Source of the DNA: Bradyrhizobium sp. CCBAU 51765
GTDB taxonomy: Bacteria; Pseudomonadota; Alphaproteobacteria; Rhizobiales; Xanthobacteraceae
Assembly: GCF_015291725.1 (NCBI RefSeq)
Contig: NZ_CP030038.1
Location: forward strand, 7,367,001-7,431,000
Length of the DNA stretch: 64,000 nt
Direction: 5' to 3'
In this document: one piece after another, positions 18,018-25,772 of the stretch
Position numbering within the stretch: position 1 is the stretch's first letter
Layout of the letters: each line of letters starts with the position of its first letter
Position numbers and translations under genes: made by a program
Notes under the pieces: model-generated
What the model was told of the DNA's origin: nothing
Seen by the model: only the letters and a program-made list of their open reading frames with translations
The model's database searches: none

Positions 18018-20516
18018 ATGTGGAAAGACCCCATCAAGAGCACGCCTTCGATCATCCAGACCGATTTCGGGCCCTTCGGGCAGAGCCTGCCGGGGGACGG
18101 TGAAGCCTATTGCGGCCCGACGTCGATGGTCATGGGCCTTTACTGGCTGTCGGCAAACGGCTTCACGCAGGTTGCTCCTGCGGTCTACAACGGCGAGGAC
18201 GACCCCGTGGCGATCAACCTGGAAAGGGTGGTCGCGGGCTTGATGCAGACGTCGAGCGAGAGCGGCAGCTTCGTGGACGGCATGACGAGCGGGATGGCCG
18301 ACTATCTGTCGGCCTGCGGAATCGGGCCTGATCTCTATCAGTTGACGAGCACTCCCAATCCGGACCTCGCGTGGCTCGCCGATCAGTTGGCCCCGAACGT
18401 GTCCGAGAGTCCGCAGACGATCGTCTTGGCCAATTTCGCGGTTGGCTGGTTTTCCGTTTCCCAGACGACGAAGGGATACATGGAAAATAGCGGCGGCCAT
18501 GTCCTCGCGCCGCTCACGGTGAACCTGACGGGCGGCACGATCACCATCAACAACGCTTTCCCCGCCTCGTTCGAGAACGTACCCAACCTCCCGTCCAGCA
18601 ATCCGCAGACCGTCCAGATCGCGCAGATGCCCAGCGGATGGACGCTGCAAAATCAGCCGCTCCCCTCCGAAGACTACAGCCAGGTCGTCACCGACGCGCT
18701 CACCGGGTGGGGCGTCTACGCCGTGCTCTGGCAGGGGCAAGCCTGGGCGATCTCGCCGTCGGCGCTGCCCTCGACATCCGGATACGAACCCAGCACCTGG
18801 ACGATCAACAAGCCTAAGGTCATCAACACGAACGGCGGCACGCTGACCGTCTTCGCGCCGATCTCCGGGCTGGGCGGCCTCCACAAATACGGTGAAGGCA
18901 CGCTCCTGCTCACCAACACGAACCAGCTGATGGGACACAACACCGTAGGCGCCGGGACGCTGGCAAGTACCCGGACATCCGGCACACCATTTGGCAGCTT
19001 CAGGATGATGGTGACGAACGGCGGAATACTCGAGCTTCGTTCGGACGGCGCGACGGCCGATGTGCAGATCGCCTCGGGACATCTGGCGACGTTCGTCATC
19101 GGCTCTACGGGAGGCGCCTTGCAGCTTTCCGGAAGCGGCAACTATCGTGTCGTGATCGGGGGCAATGACGACGGTACCCTGACGAACATTGTCCGCAACT
19201 CCGGCGGGACTCTTGTCATCGTGCCGGGCGGCGGCATGGCCCAGCTCGGACTGACGCAACAGGTGTTCGTGGCAGGAACGGGAGCAAACCTGCCCGTCGT
19301 CACGAACGGGATCGTCGCTCCCTACATTCTCGGAGAGGACGACGACGCGGCCAGCTCGGGCAAGTTCCTGACCTATTCGTCCTCCGAGGGCTTCGCGAGC
19401 GCGGCGACCGTGTCCTCGACGGATGTCGGCATCAACGACGTTCCGGCCGATGCGGTCTACGAGGTCGTCGACAGCCAGGCGGTCGAGAGCGGCGGTGTGC
19501 CGCAGGTGGCGGCGCTCGAAGTGAACGGCGGGGCGATTACGGGCGGCGATGCGAGCATTCTGGTCGGAAGCCAGGCGAGCGGCGACACCGCAGGCCTCAT
19601 CATGAACGGCGGCAGCATCGCTACTGCGAGCCTTTCGTTCGGCGCGGCGGAAGGCCTGATCTACACCAATGCCAGCGGCGGTAGTTCGCAGATCGCGGCC
19701 GCCATCGAGGGGTCGGCGGGCCTGACGATCTTCGGTCCCGGCACGCTGACCCTGAGTGCAGACAGCAGCGGCACGCTTTCCGGTCCGATCAGGGTCAATG
19801 GGGGTACGTTGATTGCCGGCGCTACCGGTGGATCAGCAACGGGTGCCGGCGAGGTGCTGGTATCCTACGCGGCGACGCTGGAGGTCGTCGGCACGGTGAC
19901 CGGCGCGGTCGTTGTCGGCGAGTCGGGCACACTGTTCATGAACGGCGGGACGGTCTCGGGCCCGGTCACCATTGCAGCGACCGGCACCGATACGCCTGCT
20001 CCCGGCGGCATATTACAAGGGAGCGGAACAATCAGCGGGACCACCTCCATCAGCGGCATCATCCAGTCAGGCCCGCAGGCTGGCCTGATCACGTTCACCG
20101 GCGAGACCACTATGACCGGCGACGCGAGCTTCTATTGGCGGCTGCAGAAGCTCGTGGACGATGCTGACCCCGGAGCCGGACCTGGGATCTACTGGAACGC
20201 GCTGCAGTTCAATTCGCGGGATACGAACCTCGGCACCGAGAATGCACCTCTCTGGCTCTTCCTCGACTTCAGCGCCGTCGACGGGGACCCGGACGGCGGC
20301 AACGCGTTCTGGACGAAGCCCCATACCTGGACGCTCTTTACCTACGCAGCCGATGCCGGTGACTATTGGCCGGCGTACGAGAACTTCTCGTACCAATCCG
20401 GGAACTTCAGCACGGTCTTCGACAACTGGGTCGTCTCCCTACAGTGGAAACCGGCCGCCTCGCCGCAGAGCCTCCCCGAGCGATGGCGCGCGAACGCTCG
20501 TGCGAGAAGCAGGTAA
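18018..20516 (+). CDS. Large protein with C39-like cysteine peptidase domain and PATR-type beta-helix repeats
   Basis: An 832-residue protein. Residues 1-185 look like a C39-like papain-fold domain: GEAYCGPTSMVMGLYWL (Cys32), NSGGHVLAPL (His161) and TINNAFP (Asn178-179) could form the catalytic triad. The rest is Gly/Thr/Ser-rich. It contains passenger-associated transport repeats such as LHKYGEGTLLLTNTNQLMG and GPGTLTLSADSSGTLSGPIR, typical of autotransporter passengers. No C-terminal autotransporter beta-barrel is present and no signal peptide is visible. The last residues (SLPERWRANARARSR) look unlike a folded end. The ATG at 18018 is favoured over a TTG at 17937, although its spacing from AGGAG (18001-18005) is long. 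Substrate and export route unknown. Confidence 0.65.
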   Translation: MWKDPIKSTPSIIQTDFGPFGQSLPGDGEAYCGPTSMVMGLYWLSANGFTQVAPAVYNGEDDPVAINLERVVAGLMQTSSESGSFVDGMTSGMADYLSACGIGPDLYQLTSTPNPDLAWLADQLAPNVSESPQTIVLANFAVGWFSVSQTTKGYMENSGGHVLAPLTVNLTGGTITINNAFPASFENVPNLPSSNPQTVQIAQMPSGWTLQNQPLPSEDYSQVVTDALTGWGVYAVLWQGQAWAISPSALPSTSGYEPSTWTINKPKVINTNGGTLTVFAPISGLGGLHKYGEGTLLLTNTNQLMGHNTVGAGTLASTRTSGTPFGSFRMMVTNGGILELRSDGATADVQIASGHLATFVIGSTGGALQLSGSGNYRVVIGGNDDGTLTNIVRNSGGTLVIVPGGGMAQLGLTQQVFVAGTGANLPVVTNGIVAPYILGEDDDAASSGKFLTYSSSEGFASAATVSSTDVGINDVPADAVYEVVDSQAVESGGVPQVAALEVNGGAITGGDASILVGSQASGDTAGLIMNGGSIATASLSFGAAEGLIYTNASGGSSQIAAAIEGSAGLTIFGPGTLTLSADSSGTLSGPIRVNGGTLIAGATGGSATGAGEVLVSYAATLEVVGTVTGAVVVGESGTLFMNGGTVSGPVTIAATGTDTPAPGGILQGSGTISGTTSISGIIQSGPQAGLITFTGETTMTGDASFYWRLQKLVDDADPGAGPGIYWNALQFNSRDTNLGTENAPLWLFLDFSAVDGDPDGGNAFWTKPHTWTLFTYAADAGDYWPAYENFSYQSGNFSTVFDNWVVSLQWKPAASPQSLPERWRANARARSR

Positions 20517-20566
20517 CCTTGGGATCGTGCGCGACCTCGTCCACCGAACAGGGCGATGCGCTGCTG

Positions 20567-21928
20567 CTAACGGGCAAGCGCATCCTTGTAGATAATTCCA
20601 TCTTTCATGATGATCTTGAGATTGTTGGCGGGGTCGGCAAGAAGGCCGATATTGTCCAGGGGATTTCCGTCGACGAGCAGCAGATCCGCGAGTGCGCCCT
20701 GTTCCACGACGCCGAGTTTGCCGGGATAGGGATTCCGCTTGCCCGACAGCGCCAGCAGTTCGGCGTTCGTCGATGTCGCCATGGTCAGCGCCTCGGCGGG
20801 CGTGTACCAGCGAGCGAGTGAGGCCAGGATGGCCCCCTGTTGGCGGGCCAGCGCTGCAGAGAACAGGACGTCGGTGCCCCACGCCGTCTTGATCTTGTAC
20901 TTCTTCGCCAACTCGTAGGATCTGGCTATGCCGGGCCAGACCTCGTCCGCCTTGGCCCGCTGGATCGAGCCCACAGGAAAGCCCAGCCTAAGGTCCTCGG
21001 GGAGAGGCTGCATGCTCAGCCAAACACCCTTCTCCGCCATCAGCTTCGCTGTTGCGTCGTCCATCAGGAAGCCGTGTTCGATACACTTCACCCCAGCCGC
21101 AATGGCTCCCCGAATCGCAGCAGCCGTAAAGGCATGCGCAGCGACATACGTGCCCCAATTCTCAGCCGCTTCAACGGCGGCGCGTATTTCGGGTTCGGTG
21201 AACGTGGTCACGTCGATGGGACTGAAAGGCGACGACACTCCGCCGCCAGCCGTCAACTTGACCTGGGAAGCGCCTTGCATGAGTTGCTCGCGGACACGGA
21301 CGCGGACCTCGTCGGGGCTGTCCGCAATCATTGCCCCACCGGTCTGTTCCATGCGGGTGAGCATGCCGCCGATCGTCCGCGGCAGGTCGGTAAGCTGGCG
21401 GAAGTCCCCATGCCCACTCGTGACGGTAATGACCGCGCCGGACGGATAAATGCGCGGACCCTTGATGATACCTTCGTCGATGGCGCTTTTGAGCCCGAAC
21501 ACCGGCCCGCCCACATCTCGAACGCTGGTAAAGCCGCGCATGAGAGTGTGCGTGGCCTCGTCGCCAGCGACAAGATTGACGTAGCCGACGTCGCCGAGCG
21601 ACTGTGCCGGCGTGACTCGGATCAACATCGCATGCCAATGGTTGTCGATGAGGCCGGGCATCAGTGTGCGTCCGCCGCCTTCGACAATGCGAATGTCCGC
21701 CGGGCTATTCACCGCTATCGGCTGTAGCGAGATTGATTCTATCTTGTTGCCGCGCACCAGGACGTTGGAGGAGGCAGACAGCGTGGCGCTCTTGCCATCG
21801 AAGATGCGGACGTTCTGAAAGAGCGTGGCCGCGCCACCTGCCTGAAGCGCTTGCTGCGCCAGGCTCGCTCCACCGAGCCAGGTCGAGAGCACCACCGCGA
21901 TCGACAGCGAACGGCATGTTCCGCTCAT
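20567..21928 (-). CDS. Exported amidohydrolase family protein
   Basis: A 453-residue amidohydrolase of the imidazolonepropionase/Xaa-Pro dipeptidase-like type. A signal peptide (LSIAVVLSTWLGGASLA) precedes the TIM-barrel enzyme. Metal-binding motifs are visible: GLIDNHWHAML (HxH), VKLTAGGGVSSP (active-site lysine strand), VAAHAFTAAAI and IEHGFLMDD histidines, and AWGTDVLFS aspartate. Family members hydrolyse dipeptides, organophosphates or mycotoxin amides; the substrate here is not predictable. The ATG at 21928 gives the best signal peptide; in-frame ATGs at 21982 and 22063 lie upstream. Confidence 0.85.
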   Translation of the reverse strand: MSGTCRSLSIAVVLSTWLGGASLAQQALQAGGAATLFQNVRIFDGKSATLSASSNVLVRGNKIESISLQPIAVNSPADIRIVEGGGRTLMPGLIDNHWHAMLIRVTPAQSLGDVGYVNLVAGDEATHTLMRGFTSVRDVGGPVFGLKSAIDEGIIKGPRIYPSGAVITVTSGHGDFRQLTDLPRTIGGMLTRMEQTGGAMIADSPDEVRVRVREQLMQGASQVKLTAGGGVSSPFSPIDVTTFTEPEIRAAVEAAENWGTYVAAHAFTAAAIRGAIAAGVKCIEHGFLMDDATAKLMAEKGVWLSMQPLPEDLRLGFPVGSIQRAKADEVWPGIARSYELAKKYKIKTAWGTDVLFSAALARQQGAILASLARWYTPAEALTMATSTNAELLALSGKRNPYPGKLGVVEQGALADLLLVDGNPLDNIGLLADPANNLKIIMKDGIIYKDALAR

Positions 21929-22099
21929 CGACGGTCGAATCCGCTGCGCGCTGTACAATTCATTCAAGAAAGCTCCCGACATCATCGCGCACGGCCCCTC
22001 TCGTTGCGTATCGGCTGCGTTCGGTTGAAGCGGCCAGACCTTCGCGATTGCGATGCCGTGCATGGCTCTCGCAGCGACAGACCGATCTCGCGGCCTCGG

Positions 22100-22303
22100 T
22101 CAGAGCGGATCGCCCTGGTTGCGCCTCATGATCTTGAGAACCAGGAAGATCGCGCCGGCAACAAGGAAGGCAACACCGATCGCGGTGACTCCGCTGGACT
22201 CGCCGCTCAAGCCGAGCGCCGTCATCAGCAAGCCGAAGAGCAGGAGAAGGATGCCCGCGAGTTTCTTGATCAGGAGGATTGGTCTTTCAGCCGCGATCGC
22301 CAT
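22100..22303 (-). CDS. Small membrane protein, two helices (67 aa)
   Basis: A 67-residue protein with two hydrophobic helices (LAGILLLLFGLLMTALGL and TAIGVAFLVAGAIFLVLKIM) and a basic C-terminal tail RRNQGDPL. The hairpin topology resembles many uncharacterised rhizobial inner-membrane proteins. It follows the hdeD remnant on the same strand. Function unknown. Confidence 0.6.
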   Translation of the reverse strand: MAIAAERPILLIKKLAGILLLLFGLLMTALGLSGESSGVTAIGVAFLVAGAIFLVLKIMRRNQGDPL

Positions 22304-22335
22304 CAGCGCACTCCCTTTTTATCGACTCGTTTCCG

Positions 22336-22559
22336 CTATGCCGTTCTCGCCGCCGGCGGCCGTGCATAGGTCAGCCAGGCTATGCCGAGAGAGATCAGGT
22401 CGACGCCGAGCACACATCCGAGCACCCAAAGGCCTGTCATCCGGAATCCACTGGGATAACGAGGCCAGCCAGGATTCCGAATGCGCCGGACAGCAGCATC
22501 ATCCGAGTGGCTGCGAAGGTCGCGCAGCCCCTCCAACGCGCGGTAAAGAACGAGGCCAT
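22336..22559 (-). pseudogene. HdeD-family (DUF308) remnant, truncated and frameshifted
   Basis: The N-terminal part, in one frame (MASFFTARWRGCATFAATRM then MLLSGAFGILAGLVIP), and the C-terminal part, in another (MTGLWVLGCVLGVDLISLGI then AWLTYARPP), together match the last helix pair of HdeD-type membrane proteins, where LSGxxxILxGLL...P...LWVLGxxLGIDL is continuous. The frame changes around 22440-22460, and the first four helices are missing. Intact HdeD proteins have six helices and about 180-200 residues, so this is a decayed fragment. An apparent 33-residue frame from 22440 could still be translated but would be only one helix. Confidence 0.6.
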
Positions 22560-22912
22560 CGCTTCCAGCTCACGAGGAGCTACTGTAGCGTGTAGACATT
22601 CGCAATGAAACGACAGGTAAACTGACACAACGGAGCTGTCGAAAGGCGTCGCCGAAGCTTGCGGCAGCAGCCAGATGATTTCAGTCCGTAAATTCGTTCC
22701 CTCCATCGCACGATCGCCATTGGCGACCGGAAGTCGCGGTGATGCCGCGGGCGGCCATCGACGGCGACCGCGTGCGCCGGATCTGTGTCCGTAACTTCGA
22801 CTACCGCAGTCGATGCGACTTCACGGTGCGCCACGAGGAGCGCTTGGCAGGTCTGCTTCGGGTCCGGCAACGGGCATCGCCAACGCAGGTGTAATTCAAT
22901 CGCGCGGGACGT
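22560..22912. other. Stretch without a recognised gene
   Basis: About 350 bases between the hdeD remnant and the RlpA-like gene. No frame shows a family pattern or a good start. Decayed coding sequence of the hdeD 5' part is not recognisable here. Confidence 0.35.
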
Positions 22913-23404
22913 TCAGCCCACCGGCCCCGGTGTCCAGTAGTCCCCTGAAAGCGGGCTAACTCGCACGTCATCGATGACTCCGAGCTCGAGGCTCGGATCG
23001 AAATGCCGCATCGTGCGCTCGTTGAAGTCGATGATGCGGCCGGGCCTGAGTGGTCCGACGTCATTGATCTTGACGATGACCTTCTTGCCGACGGCCTCGA
23101 CGAGGGCATATTTCGGCCTGGCACCGAATTGGACCCCACCGAACTTCCGGCGCAGGCTCGTCTTGATGGCAGCCGACCAGACGGAGGGATCATAACGCTC
23201 GCCAGAGGCTGTGCTCGGACCGCCCTCCTCCTTGCCGGGCTTGAACGGATTGTACATGGATGCAGCGCCAACGACCGCATCCCCGGAGGCGGCATCGACG
23301 ACGGCATTTGAGTGAACCCCACGCGTTTCACTTCGCGCAACGGAAACGGAAACGGCAAGCGCAACCAGGGCGCCGCAAAGTGCGGCGCTCGAGCGGAACA
23401 GCAT
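22913..23404 (-). CDS. RlpA-like septal/double-psi beta-barrel protein
   Basis: A 163-residue exported protein with a signal peptide (SSAALCGALVALAVSVSVA) and a double-psi beta-barrel domain of the RlpA type: ASMYNPFKPG..GGPSTASGERYDPSVWSAAIKTSLR and VIVKINDVGPLRPGRIIDFNE, ending in the DVRVSPLSGDYWTPGPVG tail. RlpA proteins are lytic transglycosylases acting on denuded peptidoglycan glycans, but no SPOR domain is present here, so enzymatic activity is uncertain. AGGAGATATA before the ATG at 23404 decides the start. Confidence 0.85.
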   Translation of the reverse strand: MLFRSSAALCGALVALAVSVSVARSETRGVHSNAVVDAASGDAVVGAASMYNPFKPGKEEGGPSTASGERYDPSVWSAAIKTSLRRKFGGVQFGARPKYALVEAVGKKVIVKINDVGPLRPGRIIDFNERTMRHFDPSLELGVIDDVRVSPLSGDYWTPGPVG

Positions 23405-23620
23405 TATATCTCCTGTGATTTTCGATCGTCGATTCCGGGAACCGCAAACAGGCAAGCGAACGCGGCAGCGTTCATGAAGCTTGCACCGTTGTCTTGCGGG
23501 TTCGAGCCAAACCCTTGGCCATGGAACCGTTGTGCGAACCGGGGTGGTTCCCACGCAGTGTTTTAAGTTGCCCCCGACTAAGACAGAGATTGCGTCAGCA
23601 ACATGACTTAACGGACAGTC

Positions 23621-23748
23621 TAAAGCGCGATGAGATCGGGATGAATTGTCATCGCGCTTTAGGTTGTTGTTTGCGCGTGATCTCCGCGCAAACGCGTTCC
23701 GCGTTTGTCGCGAGGGAAAACCGCTTCACACTTTTCCGGATCATGCTT
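23621..23748. repeat. Intergenic repeat with 13-bp perfect hairpin
   Basis: A perfect inverted repeat, TAAAGCGCGATGA (23621-23633) with TCATCGCGCTTTA (23649-23661), is followed by a tail ending AAAACCGCTTCACACTTTTC CGGATCATGC. The tail resembles the short element at 39619-39664. It lies at the 3' end of the LLM pseudogene and fills the 23405-23747 gap, where no gene is seen. Confidence 0.75.
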
Positions 23749-24952
23749 TAGCCCGCCGCCGCCTTCACCGGCGCAACATTGTTGGCGAGCTTGCCGTAGC
23801 GATCCGTAAAAGCCCGGGTGTCGATCTCTTCGAGCTTGATCTCGCCGCTCATCACGCCTTGCTTCCAGGCTGCCTGCGCCGGATCGTTCTGGAACTCCGG
23901 CATCACCTCGCGGCCGAACAGCTCCAGCGATTCGCAGATATGCTCGTGGCTGTTCTTGCCGGCCTGATTGAGCAGGATCACCTGGTCGATGTGCGAGGAC
24001 TGGAAGCGCTTCAGCTTCCTGCGGATGGTCTCGGGCGAGCCGATCAGGCCGCCGCGCAACGCCGCCTCCTGGGCTTCCGGGTTGTCGCGCTTCCACTTGT
24101 TGTATTCGTCCCACATGTTGACGGTGTAGGGCGCGGGACGCTGGCGGTTCTGCGCGGCGCCGTAGAAGCGCAGCGCGAACTGGAAGAAGGTGGCCCCGTC
24201 GGCGCGCGCACGCGCCTCCTCGTCCGTCTTCGCGCACATGAAGAACGAGACCAGCGCCATGTTCGGGTTGATCTCGTAATCGGCCAGCTTGTGCAGCCGC
24301 TTGGTCATCGCGTTGTATTAGGCGTGCACCCAGGCGTGCGCGGCGTCGGCGCTGACGAACTGGAAGCCGAGCGCCCCGAAGCCGTGGCGGCCGGCGCGCT
24401 CGATGGTCGGCAGCTGCGAGCACGCCATCCACAGCGGCGGATGCGGCTTCTGCACCGGCTTCGGCACGACGTTGCGCAAGGGGATGTCGAAATACTTGCC
24501 GTGATGCTCGCTGCCGGCGTCCTTGAACATCGGAAAGATCGCGGCGACGGCCTCCTCGAACACCTCTTTCTTGGTCTCATGTCGCGCCCGAACGGCTCCA
24601 GCTCGGTGATGGAGGCGCTCTCGCCCATGCCGAATTCGCAGCGGCCGTTGCTGAGCAGATCGAGCACCGCGACACGTTCGGCGACGCGCGCCGGGTGATT
24701 GGTGGTGAGCTGGAGGATGCCGTGGCCGAGCCTGATGTTCTTCGTGCGCTGGCTCGCCGCGGCCAGGAACGATTCCGGCGAGGGCGAATGCGAATATTCT
24801 TCGAGGAAGTGATGCTCGACGACCCAGGCGTGGTCGTAGCCGAGACCGTCGGCGAGTTCCATCTGCGAGAGCGCGTTCTGGTAGAGGGCGAGCTCGTCGC
24901 CGGCCACCCAGGGCCGCGGCAGCTGCAGCTCGTAGAAGATGCCGAACTTCAT
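23748..24952 (-). pseudogene. LLM-class flavin-dependent oxidoreductase pseudogene
   Basis: A luciferase-like monooxygenase broken by two lesions. The first segment (24952 down to about 24580) begins MKFGIFYELQLPRPW and includes AWVVEHHFLEEYSHSP and GRCEFGMGE. Near 24570-24580 the frame shifts: FGRDM continues in another frame as EVFEEAVAAIFPMFKDAGSE and on to GFQFVSADAAHAWVHA. An in-frame TAA then follows at 24318-24320, after which the same frame continues YNAMTKRLHKLADYEINPNM and on to the true C-terminus. Joined, the product would be about 400 residues, the normal family length. Sequencing error cannot be excluded, but two independent lesions favour a pseudogene. Confidence 0.8.
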
Positions 24953-25113
24953 GGCGTCGCTCTCCCGCTTCTTGTTGTTGATCGCATCTTAGGGGGTGAG
25001 GCGGCGCTGTCTACCGAGCGGCAATTCCGCCGTGCGGGAGAATGATCCCACATCCGTGCGCGGATATCGCACCGCCTCAACGTAGCGCTGCGACATCCGC
25101 GCAGGCCGGTAGG

Positions 25114-25127
25114 TTGATCCAGATCAA
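25114..25127 (+). promoter_or_regulatory. FixK/FNR box of the nap operon
   Basis: A perfect palindrome, TTGATCCAGATCAA, matching the FNR/FixK consensus TTGAT-N4-ATCAA, centred about 94 bases before the napE ATG. In B. japonicum, nap expression under low oxygen requires FixK2 acting through such a box. This implies anaerobic or microaerobic induction here. Confidence 0.92.
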
Positions 25128-25214
25128 CGCCGCGACGGCCCGAATGCCTCAAATGTGCAGCAAGGCAACGGCCCGGATGCCGTCCCGATTCCCCACATTC
25201 AGATGAGACCGAAT

Positions 25215-25400
25215 ATGTCGGCCCCAGACGACGCGACTTCGCGCGTGCGCCGCAAGCGCATGGAGATTTTCGCCTTCCTGTTCCTGACCGCGGTCGTGAT
25301 GCCCGTCCTCGCGGTCGGAACGGTCGGCTCCTACGGCCTGGGCGTCTGGATCTACCAGATGTTCGCCGGGCCTCCCGGCCCGCCGGCCGCCCCGCATTGA
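25215..25400 (+). CDS. napE: Periplasmic nitrate reductase accessory protein NapE
   Basis: A 61-residue membrane protein with a charged N-terminus (RVRRKRMEIFAFLF) and one long hydrophobic helix, ending in a Gly/Pro-rich tail PPGPPAAPH. It is first in napEDABC; the role of NapE in the complex is poorly defined. The ATG at 25215 is chosen; an in-frame ATG at 25203 is also possible. Confidence 0.9.
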   Translation: MSAPDDATSRVRRKRMEIFAFLFLTAVVMPVLAVGTVGSYGLGVWIYQMFAGPPGPPAAPH

Positions 25401-25426
25401 TTCCCTTCCAGCGAAAGACAGGCATC

Positions 25427-25756
25427 ATGGCCCAAGCCGCCCACAACAGAGCCACACTCAACCGCCGTGCCTTGATCACCGGCCGGGTGCTCAGCGCCGA
25501 TCGCATCATCGCGCCGCCAGGCGCCGAGATCGCCAGCATCCTGGTGCAGGCGCGGCCCGAACGTCTCGCCGAGCTCGAAGCCGAGATCACCGCGCTGCCC
25601 GGCTGCGAGATCCACGGCCGCGATCCGCGCGGCAAGCTCGTCGTCGTGACCGAAGCGCCCGATGCCGGCAGCCTCGGCACCCTGCTCAACACCATCCAGT
25701 CGCTGCCAAACGTCTATTCCGCAGCGCTCGTCTTCCACGCCATCGAAACCGCCTGA
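25427..25756 (+). CDS. napD: NapA maturation chaperone NapD
   Basis: A 109-residue cytosolic chaperone. NapD binds the twin-arginine signal peptide of NapA and holds back export until the molybdenum cofactor is inserted. The ferredoxin-like NapD fold is seen in IASILVQARPERLAELEAEI, ALPGCEIHGRDPRGKLVVVTE and LLNTIQSLPNVYSAALVFHA. The N-terminal 15 residues are an unusual extension (MAQAAHNRATLNRRA). It lies 26 bases after napE and 16 before napA. Confidence 0.93.
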   Translation: MAQAAHNRATLNRRALITGRVLSADRIIAPPGAEIASILVQARPERLAELEAEITALPGCEIHGRDPRGKLVVVTEAPDAGSLGTLLNTIQSLPNVYSAALVFHAIETA

Positions 25757-25772
25757 GTCAGGAAGAGCCATC

